The notes under the pieces: model-generated
Databases searched by the model: none
What the model saw: only the letters and a program-made list of their open reading frames with translations
Told to the model about the DNA's origin: nothing
Translations under genes and position numbers: made by a program
Origin: Acidobacteriota bacterium
GTDB lineage: Bacteria; Acidobacteriota; Blastocatellia; Pyrinomonadales; Pyrinomonadaceae
DNA: 7,695 nt
Assembly (NCBI GenBank): GCA_013696385.1
Contig: JACCYR010000012.1
Coordinates: 1 to 7,695, forward strand
Direction of reading: 5' to 3'
In this document: positions 1 to 5,333 of the stretch, one piece after another
Layout: the number at the start of each line of letters is the position of its first letter
Position numbering within the stretch: position 1 is the first letter of the stretch

Positions 1-1343
1 CAATAAATCTGATTGCCCTGCAAAGACAAAATAACACAAAACTTATCGCTTCGACACAGATTCACGCATTTAACAACGAAGATTCTTCGGCGCGAATCGG
101 TCAGCGAGTTCCGGTCAGAACCGCGACCATTTCAAATGGTTTTAATACCGGTGGAAACCCGGGTGGAACAACCGGCGGCAATAGCTTTGTCGGCGATGTT
201 ATTAACTACGAGCAGGTTGGTTTGACCTTAAAATTTAAGCCAATTGTTTTTCCGAATAAAGACGTTCAGGTGGCGATGGAAATTGAATCAAAAGATGTTT
301 TGAATGCGAGTTTGACACCGACCTTTACCGAACGCACGATTAAAGGAACGGCGCGGGTGCAGAATAACAAAACTCTTTTGCTGGCAAGCGTCGCGCAAGG
401 CGTGGAAAGCAACGGACGCGAAGGTTTGCCATTTTTGGGTTTAATTCCGATTTTGGGCAGACTTTTTACCGCGCCGACCAAAGATAATCGGCAAACCGAT
501 GTGGTTATCGCCGTAACGCCGCGAGTTATCCGCGCACCGGCGATTCTGCCTGAAGATGAAATCGAACGCCCGACGGGAAGTGTCGTAACGCCGACGAGTG
601 GTTCTTTGGAAGCAATGATTTTGCAGGAAGAAATCGAAGAACAACTCGCCGCCGCCCGCAAAGTTCCAAATGTTGCAAAGGTTCAGTTGCCCGACCAGAA
701 ATCAGATACACCGGCTTATGTAAAATCGAGTTCGGCGCAAACAACCGAAAAAGTTTCTGCCGACAGTCCGGCGGAAAATCAGACAACAGCAAGTATTCAA
801 AGTTCAAACTTAACGGCGGCAAATCTTCGCCCGATTGATTCGGCTGTTAAAACTTTGCAGATAAACCAGACGGCGGATACTTCGGTAAATAAAATTACGA
901 CTCAGCAAACTTCGTTAAAGGTAACGGAAGATATTCCGATTTTTGACGCTCCGACTGCCGATTTGCAGTTTTTACCGAATCTTCCGGAAATGAAAACCGG
1001 CGAAAAAACCAAGATTGCCGTCATGGTCAGAAGCGCAAACGCATTCCGCTCGGCAGTTTTGGGTTTGAAATTTGATGGAAAAAAATTGGCGGTTCGCAGC
1101 GTCAGTTTCGGCGATGTTTTCGGCACGGATATGGCGCAAACTTCCGTCAAACCGTTTTTGAATCAAGCCGGAAAAATGTTTGTATCGCTTTCGTCGGCAA
1201 AAGATATTGCCGAAAATAGTTCGGGAATTCTGGCTTATATCGAAGTCGAAGCCTTAACCGACGGCAAACACGAAATTGCGTTTGATAAAGATATTCTGAA
1301 TTTCCTGACCGCCGACGGCAAGAATTTTATCGTGAAATTTTAG
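1..1343 (+). CDS. gspD: Secretin (GspD/PilQ family) with C-terminal cohesin domain, 3' part
   Basis: This is the C-terminal part of an outer-membrane secretin, the multimeric channel of type II secretion or type IV pili. The frame is open from nt 3 to the TAG at 1341-1343, giving 446 residues in the window; the start lies upstream. Residues about 1-165 are secretin core: a Gly/Asn-rich loop (nt about 138-200), the VGLTLKF strand (from nt 216), and the family signature GLPFLGLIPILGRLF (nt 423-467), followed by DVVIAVTPRVIRAP. A Ser/Thr/Gln/Ala-rich linker of about 150 residues follows. The last 124 residues (nt about 969-1340) resemble a cohesin domain: a start like MKTGEKTKIAVMV, the AVLGLKFDGKKLAV strand pair, a GDVFG turn, a serine strand, then GILAYIEVEAL and a final LTADGK. 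The pseudopilins and PilM downstream support a secretion or pilus role. Whether it is GspD or PilQ is unsettled. The fusion replaces the usual S-domain tail. Confidence 0.9.
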   Translation, partial: INLIALQRQNNTKLIASTQIHAFNNEDSSARIGQRVPVRTATISNGFNTGGNPGGTTGGNSFVGDVINYEQVGLTLKFKPIVFPNKDVQVAMEIESKDVLNASLTPTFTERTIKGTARVQNNKTLLLASVAQGVESNGREGLPFLGLIPILGRLFTAPTKDNRQTDVVIAVTPRVIRAPAILPEDEIERPTGSVVTPTSGSLEAMILQEEIEEQLAAARKVPNVAKVQLPDQKSDTPAYVKSSSAQTTEKVSADSPAENQTTASIQSSNLTAANLRPIDSAVKTLQINQTADTSVNKITTQQTSLKVTEDIPIFDAPTADLQFLPNLPEMKTGEKTKIAVMVRSANAFRSAVLGLKFDGKKLAVRSVSFGDVFGTDMAQTSVKPFLNQAGKMFVSLSSAKDIAENSSGILAYIEVEALTDGKHEIAFDKDILNFLTADGKNFIVKF

Positions 1344-1361
1344 AAAACTGAGCAATAGACA

Positions 1362-2018
1362 ATGAGCCGTAAGCAGTTGAAAAATCTAAAATCCAAAATC
1401 CAAAATCCAAAATCGGCAGGCGGATTCACTTTACTTGAATTGATTATTACTTTAGTTGTGCTGTCAATTCTGGTGATGGGAACGATTCCGCTGACTCAAA
1501 ACGCGGTTAGACGGCAGAAGGAATTGCGGCTTCGGGAAAATTTGCGGACGCTCCGCAATGCAATTGATGAATTTCATCGGGATACAGTCGGCGCGTGTCC
1601 GCAAGGCGCGCTCATCACCGGAAATCAGGCTATATTGGGTGGTAATATTACCGCCGACCCGCGAAGCCGCGTCGTGATTGACGATTGTAAAATTTTCGAT
1701 ACGGAAAACCTCGACCGCTATCCGCCGAGTCTGGAAATTTTGGCGGAAGGTGTTCGGGTCAAAGCCCGCGGTTTGAATGTGCAGTTGAGCGGTGCTTTTG
1801 ATGATAAAAATGCGACCGAGCAGAACGACACGACTGAACATAATAAGGTTTATTTGCGCGAGATTCCGGTTGACCCGATGACAGGCGAAAAAGACTGGGT
1901 TTTACGTTCTTCTTTTCAAACCGCCGACGCGGGAAGTTGGGACGAGATAAACGTTTTTGATGTGCGTTCAAGTTCGGACAACGAAGCCTTAAACGGAGAG
2001 AAATATAGTGATTGGTAG
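1362..2018 (+). CDS. gspG: GspG-like type II secretion pseudopilin (first of a tandem pair)
   Basis: The 218-residue precursor is a class III (type IV pilin-like) prepilin. The leader is basic, and cleavage is expected between G21 and F22 of GG|FTLLELI, with the conserved Glu at mature position 5 (E26). A hydrophobic helix covers residues 22-42. The C-terminal half has the T2SSG pattern: EIPVDPMTGEKDW (168-179), then an INVFDVRSSS stretch and a final GEKYSDW, the region that holds the calcium site in GspG proteins. C79 and C109 could form a disulfide. The mature protein would be built into the periplasmic pseudopilus. No clear Shine-Dalgarno precedes the ATG at 1362; an in-frame TTG at 1377 is a weaker alternative. 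The leader codons are made of 7-bp tandem repeats (1381-1415). The gene starts 18 nt after the secretin and overlaps the next gene by 11 nt, consistent with one operon. Confidence 0.88.
   Translation: MSRKQLKNLKSKIQNPKSAGGFTLLELIITLVVLSILVMGTIPLTQNAVRRQKELRLRENLRTLRNAIDEFHRDTVGACPQGALITGNQAILGGNITADPRSRVVIDDCKIFDTENLDRYPPSLEILAEGVRVKARGLNVQLSGAFDDKNATEQNDTTEHNKVYLREIPVDPMTGEKDWVLRSSFQTADAGSWDEINVFDVRSSSDNEALNGEKYSDW
1381..1415 (+). repeat. Heptamer tandem repeat (AAAATCC)n inside the pseudopilin leader
   Basis: Five consecutive 7-bp units are visible: AAAATCT (1381-1387), AAAATCC three times (1388-1408) and AAAATCG (1409-1415). The block lies inside the first pseudopilin gene and encodes most of the basic leader (about K7-S18), just before the GG|FTLLE cleavage site. 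Because 7 is not a multiple of 3, adding or losing one unit would shift the frame; only changes of three units preserve it. Confidence 0.9.
1995..2000 (+). promoter_or_regulatory. Ribosome binding site fixing a GTG start
   Basis: GGAGAG lies 7 nt before the GTG at 2008, inside the 3' end of the first pseudopilin gene. It is one of the clearer Shine-Dalgarno sequences in the window. It supports GTG 2008 as the start of the second pseudopilin even though the two genes overlap by 11 nt. Confidence 0.7.
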
Positions 2019-2427
2019 TTTTTATAAAGTCCAAAGTCCAAAGTCCAAAATCGAGCGCGGGTTTTCATTGCTTGAATTGATGATAGCAATGTTTATCCTG
2101 ATAATTTTGCTGTCAGTTGCTTTGCCGACTTATCAGCGCAGCGTCCAGCAAGCCCGCGAAACCGTTTTGAAAGAAAATCTTTTTCAGATGCGTAACCAGA
2201 TTGACCAATATGCTTCGGACAAAGGAAAATTGCCGCAAGCATTAGATGATTTAATTACAGGCGGATATTTGCGCGAAAAGCCGATTGACCCGATTACCGA
2301 AAAAGCCGAATGGGACGAAATCCAAGGCGAGGACGCATATTCGACTGACGGCGGACAAGGATTAACAAACATAAAAAGTCTAGCCGAGGGCGAAGACAGC
2401 GACGGCAAACAATATAAAGATTATTAA
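2008..2427 (+). CDS. GspG-like pseudopilin (second of the tandem pair)
   Basis: This 139-residue prepilin has its cleavage site at RG|FSLLELM (G18|F19), with the conserved Glu at mature position 5 (E23) and a hydrophobic helix at 19-40. It is smaller than the first pseudopilin but shares its plan: TYQRSVQQARETVLKENL is followed by an amphipathic helix, then PIDPITEKAEW (92-102) and an acidic C-terminus ending GKQYKDY, comparable to GEKYSDW in its neighbour. The pair is therefore probably an old duplication within one operon. It starts at GTG with GGAGAG 7 nt upstream and overlaps the first gene by 11 nt, suggesting translational coupling. Its leader is also encoded by heptamer repeats, of a different unit. 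It would act as a pseudopilus subunit; assignment to GspG rather than another pseudopilin class is likely but not certain. Confidence 0.87.
   Translation: MIGSFYKVQSPKSKIERGFSLLELMIAMFILIILLSVALPTYQRSVQQARETVLKENLFQMRNQIDQYASDKGKLPQALDDLITGGYLREKPIDPITEKAEWDEIQGEDAYSTDGGQGLTNIKSLAEGEDSDGKQYKDY
2026..2053 (+). repeat. Heptamer tandem repeat (AAAGTCC)n inside the second pseudopilin leader
   Basis: Three exact AAAGTCC units (2026-2046) are followed by the variant AAAATCG (2047-2053). They encode the KVQSPKSKI part of the second prepilin leader. The unit differs from the AAAATCC unit of the first pseudopilin by one base but occupies the same place in the gene. Confidence 0.88.
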
Positions 2428-2549
2428 GATTTGCGATCTGCGATTGGTTTGTAATTGATATTTTACGTTTTATTGTTAATCAAATATCAACGAGCAACAA
2501 ACTGCGAACCGCGAAGGAGAAAAATCGCAAATCTAAAATCGCAAATAAA
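2427..2549. repeat. Intergenic inverted element with heptamer arm (AAATCGC type)
   Basis: The gap between the second pseudopilin and pilM holds nested inverted repeats. The outer arms are AGATTTGCGAT (2427-2437) and ATCGCAAATCT (2524-2534), an 11-bp perfect pair. The inner arms are TTGATATTT (2455-2463) and AAATATCAA (2482-2490), a 9-bp perfect pair. The right arm belongs to a tandem heptamer block: AAATCGC, AAATCTA, AAATCGC, AAATAAA (2522-2549). The whole could extrude as a cruciform or fold in mRNA. No transposase or clear target duplication is visible. Confidence 0.75.
2514..2520 (+). promoter_or_regulatory. Displaced Shine-Dalgarno candidate upstream of pilM
   Basis: AAGGAGA is a strong Shine-Dalgarno match, yet the nearest sensible start (ATG 2554) is 33 nt away. 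The intervening DNA contains four 7-bp repeat units (28 nt). Without them the spacing would be 5 nt. No ATG, GTG or TTG lies at normal distance after it. Whether it still works in translation is unknown. Confidence 0.4.
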
Positions 2550-2553
2550 AGAA

Positions 2554-3489
2554 ATGTTAGAAACTTTAACCCAACCGAATTATCCGCGTGCCGCACTTGG
2601 CTTGGAAGCGGAAAGCGTAACGGCTCTCGCTTTGCAGAAAGAAGGCAAAAGAAAATTCAGCGTCAAGCAAGCTGCTACCAGCGAATTGCCGGAACATCTG
2701 CTCACGCCGAGTTTTACCGAAAAAAACATTTCGAGCGCAGATGAGATGTTGGTTTTGCTTGAAGAGGTTATAACCACTGCCGGTTTGCGAAAACAAAAAC
2801 GCTGGTCGGTTTCTCTGCCGAGCAATACGGCGCGAACCGCGATTTTAACGCTTGAAAACGAACCAGCGTCAAAACAAGAGTTGTCGGAAATTTTAGATTG
2901 GAAATCAGAGAACACTTTCGGCGTGCCGGCGGGTGAAATGCGGATTTCGCGGCGCAAAATTACGCCGGATGCGGGCGGGAAATCCCGCTATTTCGCCACC
3001 GCCGTAAAACTCAGCGTGATTGACGAATACGAAACGCTGTTTGAAATGCTCGGTTGGCGGGCAGGTTTGATTTTGCCGCGGGCAATTAGCGAAGCAAACT
3101 GGCTGATTGACACGAAAAATCAAACCGATTCGCTTTTAATCAGTTCACAGACCGATGGTTTTACCGCGCTTCTGATGCGCGGCGACGAGCCGACGGTTGT
3201 TCGTTCGATAACTTGCACCGACAGCGAAAGAGATGACGAAATTTATCGCCTGTTGATGTTTTACCGCGACCGTTTCGGTGATGAATCGAGCGAAACCTTT
3301 TTGGAAAAACTTCTGGTCGTCGGTAAAAGTTTTACGCCTGCCAGATTAAAGGAGATTGCCGACGAAGCATTGGGAAAAACGCTTAATATACTGCGCCCCG
3401 AAGACATCGGATTATATTTGCCTGCCCAAGATCTAAGTTTTGACGACCTTGCCGCGCCCGCCGGACTTGCAAGTTTAGGTTGGAAATAG
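2554..3489 (+). CDS. pilM: PilM-like actin-fold assembly protein
   Basis: The 311-residue protein matches the plan of PilM, the cytoplasmic actin-like protein that binds PilN under the inner membrane in type IV pilus and related secretion machines. Visible blocks are an N-terminal strand ALGLEAESV, then WSVSLPSNTARTAILTL, an ELSEILDWKSENTFGVP helix (PilM proteins have E...I.WE.....P here), YFATAVKLSVIDEYETLFEM, and a second-half strand LLISSQTDGFTALL followed by LLVVGKSFTPARLKEI. The usual D-I-G phosphate-contact motifs are degenerate (GLEAES first, ISSQTDG second), so nucleotide binding may be weak or lost. I chose ATG 2554 because an extension to TTG 2455 would be encoded by the intergenic inverted repeat and has no ribosome site. 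No PilN or PilO gene follows; those partners may lie upstream of the window. It is probably the last gene of the secretion block. Confidence 0.8.
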   Translation: MLETLTQPNYPRAALGLEAESVTALALQKEGKRKFSVKQAATSELPEHLLTPSFTEKNISSADEMLVLLEEVITTAGLRKQKRWSVSLPSNTARTAILTLENEPASKQELSEILDWKSENTFGVPAGEMRISRRKITPDAGGKSRYFATAVKLSVIDEYETLFEMLGWRAGLILPRAISEANWLIDTKNQTDSLLISSQTDGFTALLMRGDEPTVVRSITCTDSERDDEIYRLLMFYRDRFGDESSETFLEKLLVVGKSFTPARLKEIADEALGKTLNILRPEDIGLYLPAQDLSFDDLAAPAGLASLGWK

Positions 3490-3620
3490 GTTAAGTGATA
3501 GGTGAAAAGTGAAGAAAGGTATTTACTGTTAAGCATTTTGCTTTAACTTTCCAATCTATTTCGCCAATCGTTGTTAGTTACTCTTTACTTTTCACTTTTC
3601 ACCTTTCATTTTTCACTTTA
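3490..3620. repeat. Intergenic inverted element with heptamer arms (GTGAAAA / CTTTTCA type)
   Basis: Just after the pilM stop, GTGATAG, GTGAAAA and GTGAAGA run in 7-bp phase (3495-3515). On the right, CTCTTTA, CTTTTCA twice, CCTTTCA and TTTTTCA run in phase (3581-3615). The arms form a 14-bp perfect inverted repeat, AGGTGAAAAGTGAA (3500-3513) against TTCACTTTTCACCT (3591-3604). A small hairpin sits between them at 3528-3547, with AAGCA/TGCTT around a 3-nt loop, extended by GTT/AAC after a one-base bulge. It separates the secretion block from the sigma operon. No poly-T tract follows the small hairpin, so I do not call it a terminator. Confidence 0.75.
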
Positions 3621-3626
3621 TATCTT

Positions 3627-3653
3627 GAAACATTTTTAGAAACAACACCGTAA
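3627..3653 (+). promoter_or_regulatory. Candidate ECF-type promoter before the sigma gene
   Basis: GAAAC (3627-3631) and CGTAA (3649-3653) are 17 nt apart, resembling the AAC / CGT pair of ECF sigma promoters. The -10 element ends 13 nt before the ATG. If real, it suggests autoregulation. TTGAAA with TAATAC would be the housekeeping reading, but that spacing is 20 nt, too long. Confidence 0.35.
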
Positions 3654-3666
3654 TACCTTTGCATCT

Positions 3667-4272
3667 ATGATGACACAAGCAATTACATTGGAAAAAATTA
3701 AAAGTTTAACCGACGGCGAGTTGATTGAGAAGGCAATTGGCGGGCGCGAAGACGGTTTTGAGGAACTCGTCCGCCGTTATCAACGCCCGATTACTGGCTA
3801 TGTTTATCGGATGTTGAACAATTATGATGCATCGCTCGACGTAACGCAGGAAGTTTTTATCAAAGTTTATAATTCATTGAAGCGTTACAGTTCCGATTAC
3901 AAATTTTCGACGTGGCTTTATCGTATCGCGCACAACGCCGCGATTGATTATATGCGGAGAAATTCGACATATCAGCAAAGCCTTGAAACAGAAAACGAGG
4001 ACGGCAACTTTCAACTGCAAATCGAAAGTCCGCAGCCAACGCCGGAACAAGACCAAGAAAGAAGCGAATGGCGCACGGAAATTGAGTCAGTTGTTAAATG
4101 TCTGCCCGCAGTTTATCGGGAATTGATTTTGCTGCGGCACGCCCAAGATTTGAGTTATGACGAAATTGCGGAAATTACGAATCTGCCGCTTGGAACGGTA
4201 AAAAATCGTCTTTTCAGAGCGCGGGAAATGATGCGCGAAATTTTTGTCGAACGCGGATTTACCGGAATTTAA
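3667..4272 (+). CDS. ECF-family RNA polymerase sigma factor (RpoE-like)
   Basis: The 201-residue protein has the two-domain layout of extracytoplasmic-function sigma factors. Sigma region 2 covers about residues 28-98, with GFEELVRRYQ, DVTQEVFIKVY and the -10 recognition block YKFSTWLYRIAHNAAIDYMRR. A Glu/Gln/Pro-rich linker (102-135) follows. Sigma region 4 (about 143-192) contains LPAVYRELILLRH and a helix-turn-helix, LSYDEIAEITNLPLGTVKNRLFRAR, that reads the -35 element. It would direct core polymerase to a small regulon. The anti-sigma candidate two genes downstream is its probable partner. The start is ATG 3667 or the adjacent ATG 3670; neither has a clear ribosome site. A possible ECF-type promoter lies directly upstream. 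Confidence 0.95.
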   Translation: MMTQAITLEKIKSLTDGELIEKAIGGREDGFEELVRRYQRPITGYVYRMLNNYDASLDVTQEVFIKVYNSLKRYSSDYKFSTWLYRIAHNAAIDYMRRNSTYQQSLETENEDGNFQLQIESPQPTPEQDQERSEWRTEIESVVKCLPAVYRELILLRHAQDLSYDEIAEITNLPLGTVKNRLFRAREMMREIFVERGFTGI

Positions 4273-4273
4273 T

Positions 4274-4277
4274 GAGG
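4274..4277 (+). promoter_or_regulatory. Ribosome binding site fixing the DUF4870 start
   Basis: GAGG, just after the sigma stop codon, lies 5 nt before ATG 4283. This favours 4283 over the in-frame TTG at 4244, which is inside the sigma gene and would add 13 hydrophilic residues. Confidence 0.65.
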
Positions 4278-4282
4278 AAAAA

Positions 4283-4660
4283 ATGAATTACAATATGCAA
4301 TATCAGCCGCCGGGTGTTCTGCAAACACCCGAACAAAAACAAACGGGAATGTTCCTGCATTTATCGCAGTTATTAAATTTTATTGTTCCGTTCGGCGGCG
4401 TTATCGCGCCAATTCTCATTTGGCAAATGAAAAAAGATGAAATGCCAACACTTGATGCTCACGGCAAAATGGTTGCGAATTGGATGATTTCTGCTTTAAT
4501 TTACGGTGCGGTCAGTCTTGTTTTAACATTTGTTTTAATTGGTATTTTGGGATTTATCGCACTCGGAATTATGGGAATTGTCTTCCCGATAATCGGCGGA
4601 ATCAAAGCCAACAATGGCGAATTTTGGGAATATCCATTAACAATTAAATTTCTTAAATAA
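4283..4660 (+). CDS. DUF4870 (Tic20-like) small membrane protein
   Basis: This 125-residue inner-membrane protein has the family layout: a short polar N-terminus with Pro/Gln (1-22), then FLHLSQLLNFIVPFGGVIAPILIW as the first helix, a conserved polar loop with KKDEMP.LDAHGK (50-62), two further helices (about 66-86 and 87-107) and a C-terminal IGGIKANNGEFWEYPLTIKFL. This pattern fits DUF4870. The biochemical role of the family is not established. The gene sits 10 nt after the sigma gene and 10 nt before the anti-sigma gene, so it is very probably co-transcribed with both. It could take part in sensing or holding the sigma/anti-sigma pair at the membrane, but that is inference from position only. 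Confidence 0.85.
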   Translation: MNYNMQYQPPGVLQTPEQKQTGMFLHLSQLLNFIVPFGGVIAPILIWQMKKDEMPTLDAHGKMVANWMISALIYGAVSLVLTFVLIGILGFIALGIMGIVFPIIGGIKANNGEFWEYPLTIKFLK

Positions 4661-4670
4661 ATGCCGCATA

Positions 4671-5243
4671 ATGAATTTTCAAGCCGTTACAACCGAAAAA
4701 GCGTGTCCGCAAAATGAAATTGCCGCCTATATTGACGGCGAACTTTCTCCGCCTGAAGAACTAGATTTGGAAATGCACTTTGCCGGTTGCCAAAATTGTA
4801 AGGCGGAACTCAACGAACAAAAAAAGCTGCTCTGCGCCTTAGATTTTGCTTTGGAAAACGAAAGGGAAGTTGAACTTCCCAAAAATTTTACCAAAGTGGT
4901 TGTTACCACCGCCGAAAGCAAAGTCAGCGGTTTGCGCCGTCCGCAGGAAAGATTTAAATCTTTTTTTGTTTGCGCGGCATTACTGTTGCTGGGTGTTTTG
5001 GGTTTGGGCGGCGACACCGGAACGGTTTTACAGACTTTTTGGAAAGCAGGCGATCAATTTTTAGCAGTCGGCGGTTTTTTGTTTCATTTAATTTATGATT
5101 TTGCCATTGGAACGACAATCATTCTGCGCTCTTTAAGCCATCAGATTGTTTTTAACTCAGCCATTTTATTTGTTTTTTTCAGCGGATTCTTTTTTCTCGC
5201 CTTATTCACACTTTTCAATTTGCAGAAACACGCACGGAAGTAA
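4671..5243 (+). CDS. zf-HC2 anti-sigma factor with membrane helices
   Basis: The N-terminal 45 residues carry the zinc-binding anti-sigma signature: C12, then AAYIDGELSP, and H36-x3-C40-x2-C43 in MHFAGCQNC. ECF anti-sigma factors of this class bind and silence their sigma partner in the cytoplasm. A linker follows, and then hydrophobic stretches at about 98-114, 130-152 and 160-183, more than the single helix of a simple RsiW- or ChrR-type anti-sigma. With 190 residues there is little room for a periplasmic sensor domain, so signal input may come through the membrane or from a neighbouring protein. It lies 10 nt after DUF4870 with no visible ribosome site, suggesting coupled translation. Its last codons (LQKHARK and stop) form the left arm of a 21-bp inverted repeat. 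Confidence 0.88.
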   Translation: MNFQAVTTEKACPQNEIAAYIDGELSPPEELDLEMHFAGCQNCKAELNEQKKLLCALDFALENEREVELPKNFTKVVVTTAESKVSGLRRPQERFKSFFVCAALLLLGVLGLGGDTGTVLQTFWKAGDQFLAVGGFLFHLIYDFAIGTTIILRSLSHQIVFNSAILFVFFSGFFFLALFTLFNLQKHARK

Positions 5244-5291
5244 GTGTGTTGCGGAAACTTTGCACACTCGACTTCCGTGCGTGTTTCTGCA
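5221..5291. repeat. Long perfect inverted repeat (21-bp arms) at the anti-sigma stop
   Basis: The left arm at 5221-5241 begins TGCAGAAACACG and the right arm at 5271-5291 ends CGTGTTTCTGCA; all 21 positions are complementary. Inside, AGTGTG (5243-5248) pairs with CACACT (5263-5268) after a small asymmetric interior mismatch, leaving a 14-nt loop. The mRNA would form a very stable hairpin covering the end of the anti-sigma gene and part of the gap before the next gene. No U-rich run follows either arm, so a standard intrinsic terminator is unlikely. It could instead be an mRNA stabiliser or processing site, or a small mobile palindromic element. Confidence 0.85.
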
Positions 5292-5333
5292 TTTAACTGC
5301 GTAACTTCTAAAACAAATGCTGGCTCAAATATA

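Noticed and set aside
13..225. Open frame of 70 codons at the start of the window
   Set aside because: It is out of frame with the secretin, whose reading frame is open from nt 3 through this region and encodes recognisable secretin sequence.
266..661. Minus-strand open frames opposite the secretin and other genes
   Set aside because: They are opposite strongly recognisable + strand genes, have Ser/Arg/Phe-rich compositions typical of shadow frames, and show no domain.
1381..1415. Heptamer block as a CRISPR array
   Set aside because: The units are contiguous 7-mers without spacers and lie within a coding sequence.
2455..2553. N-terminal extension of the PilM-like protein from TTG 2455
   Set aside because: The extra 33 residues are encoded by the inverted repeat and heptamer block, have no ribosome site, and fall before the normal first strand of the family.
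3528..3547. Small hairpin after pilM as an intrinsic terminator
   Set aside because: The stem is short and AT-rich with a bulge, and the following bases are not a T-run; it may be only the tip of the inverted element.
3944..4126. Alternative-frame open frame inside the sigma gene
   Set aside because: It is Lys/Arg-rich, has no domain, and lies wholly inside a well-supported sigma factor frame.
5221..5291. Long hairpin as a standard Rho-independent terminator
   Set aside because: No T-rich tract follows the right arm on the + strand, nor the left arm read on the - strand.
5244..5333. Upstream GTG starts (5244, 5277) of the bactofilin-like gene
   Set aside because: Both starts lie inside the hairpin and would place about 30 polar residues before an otherwise normal signal peptide.
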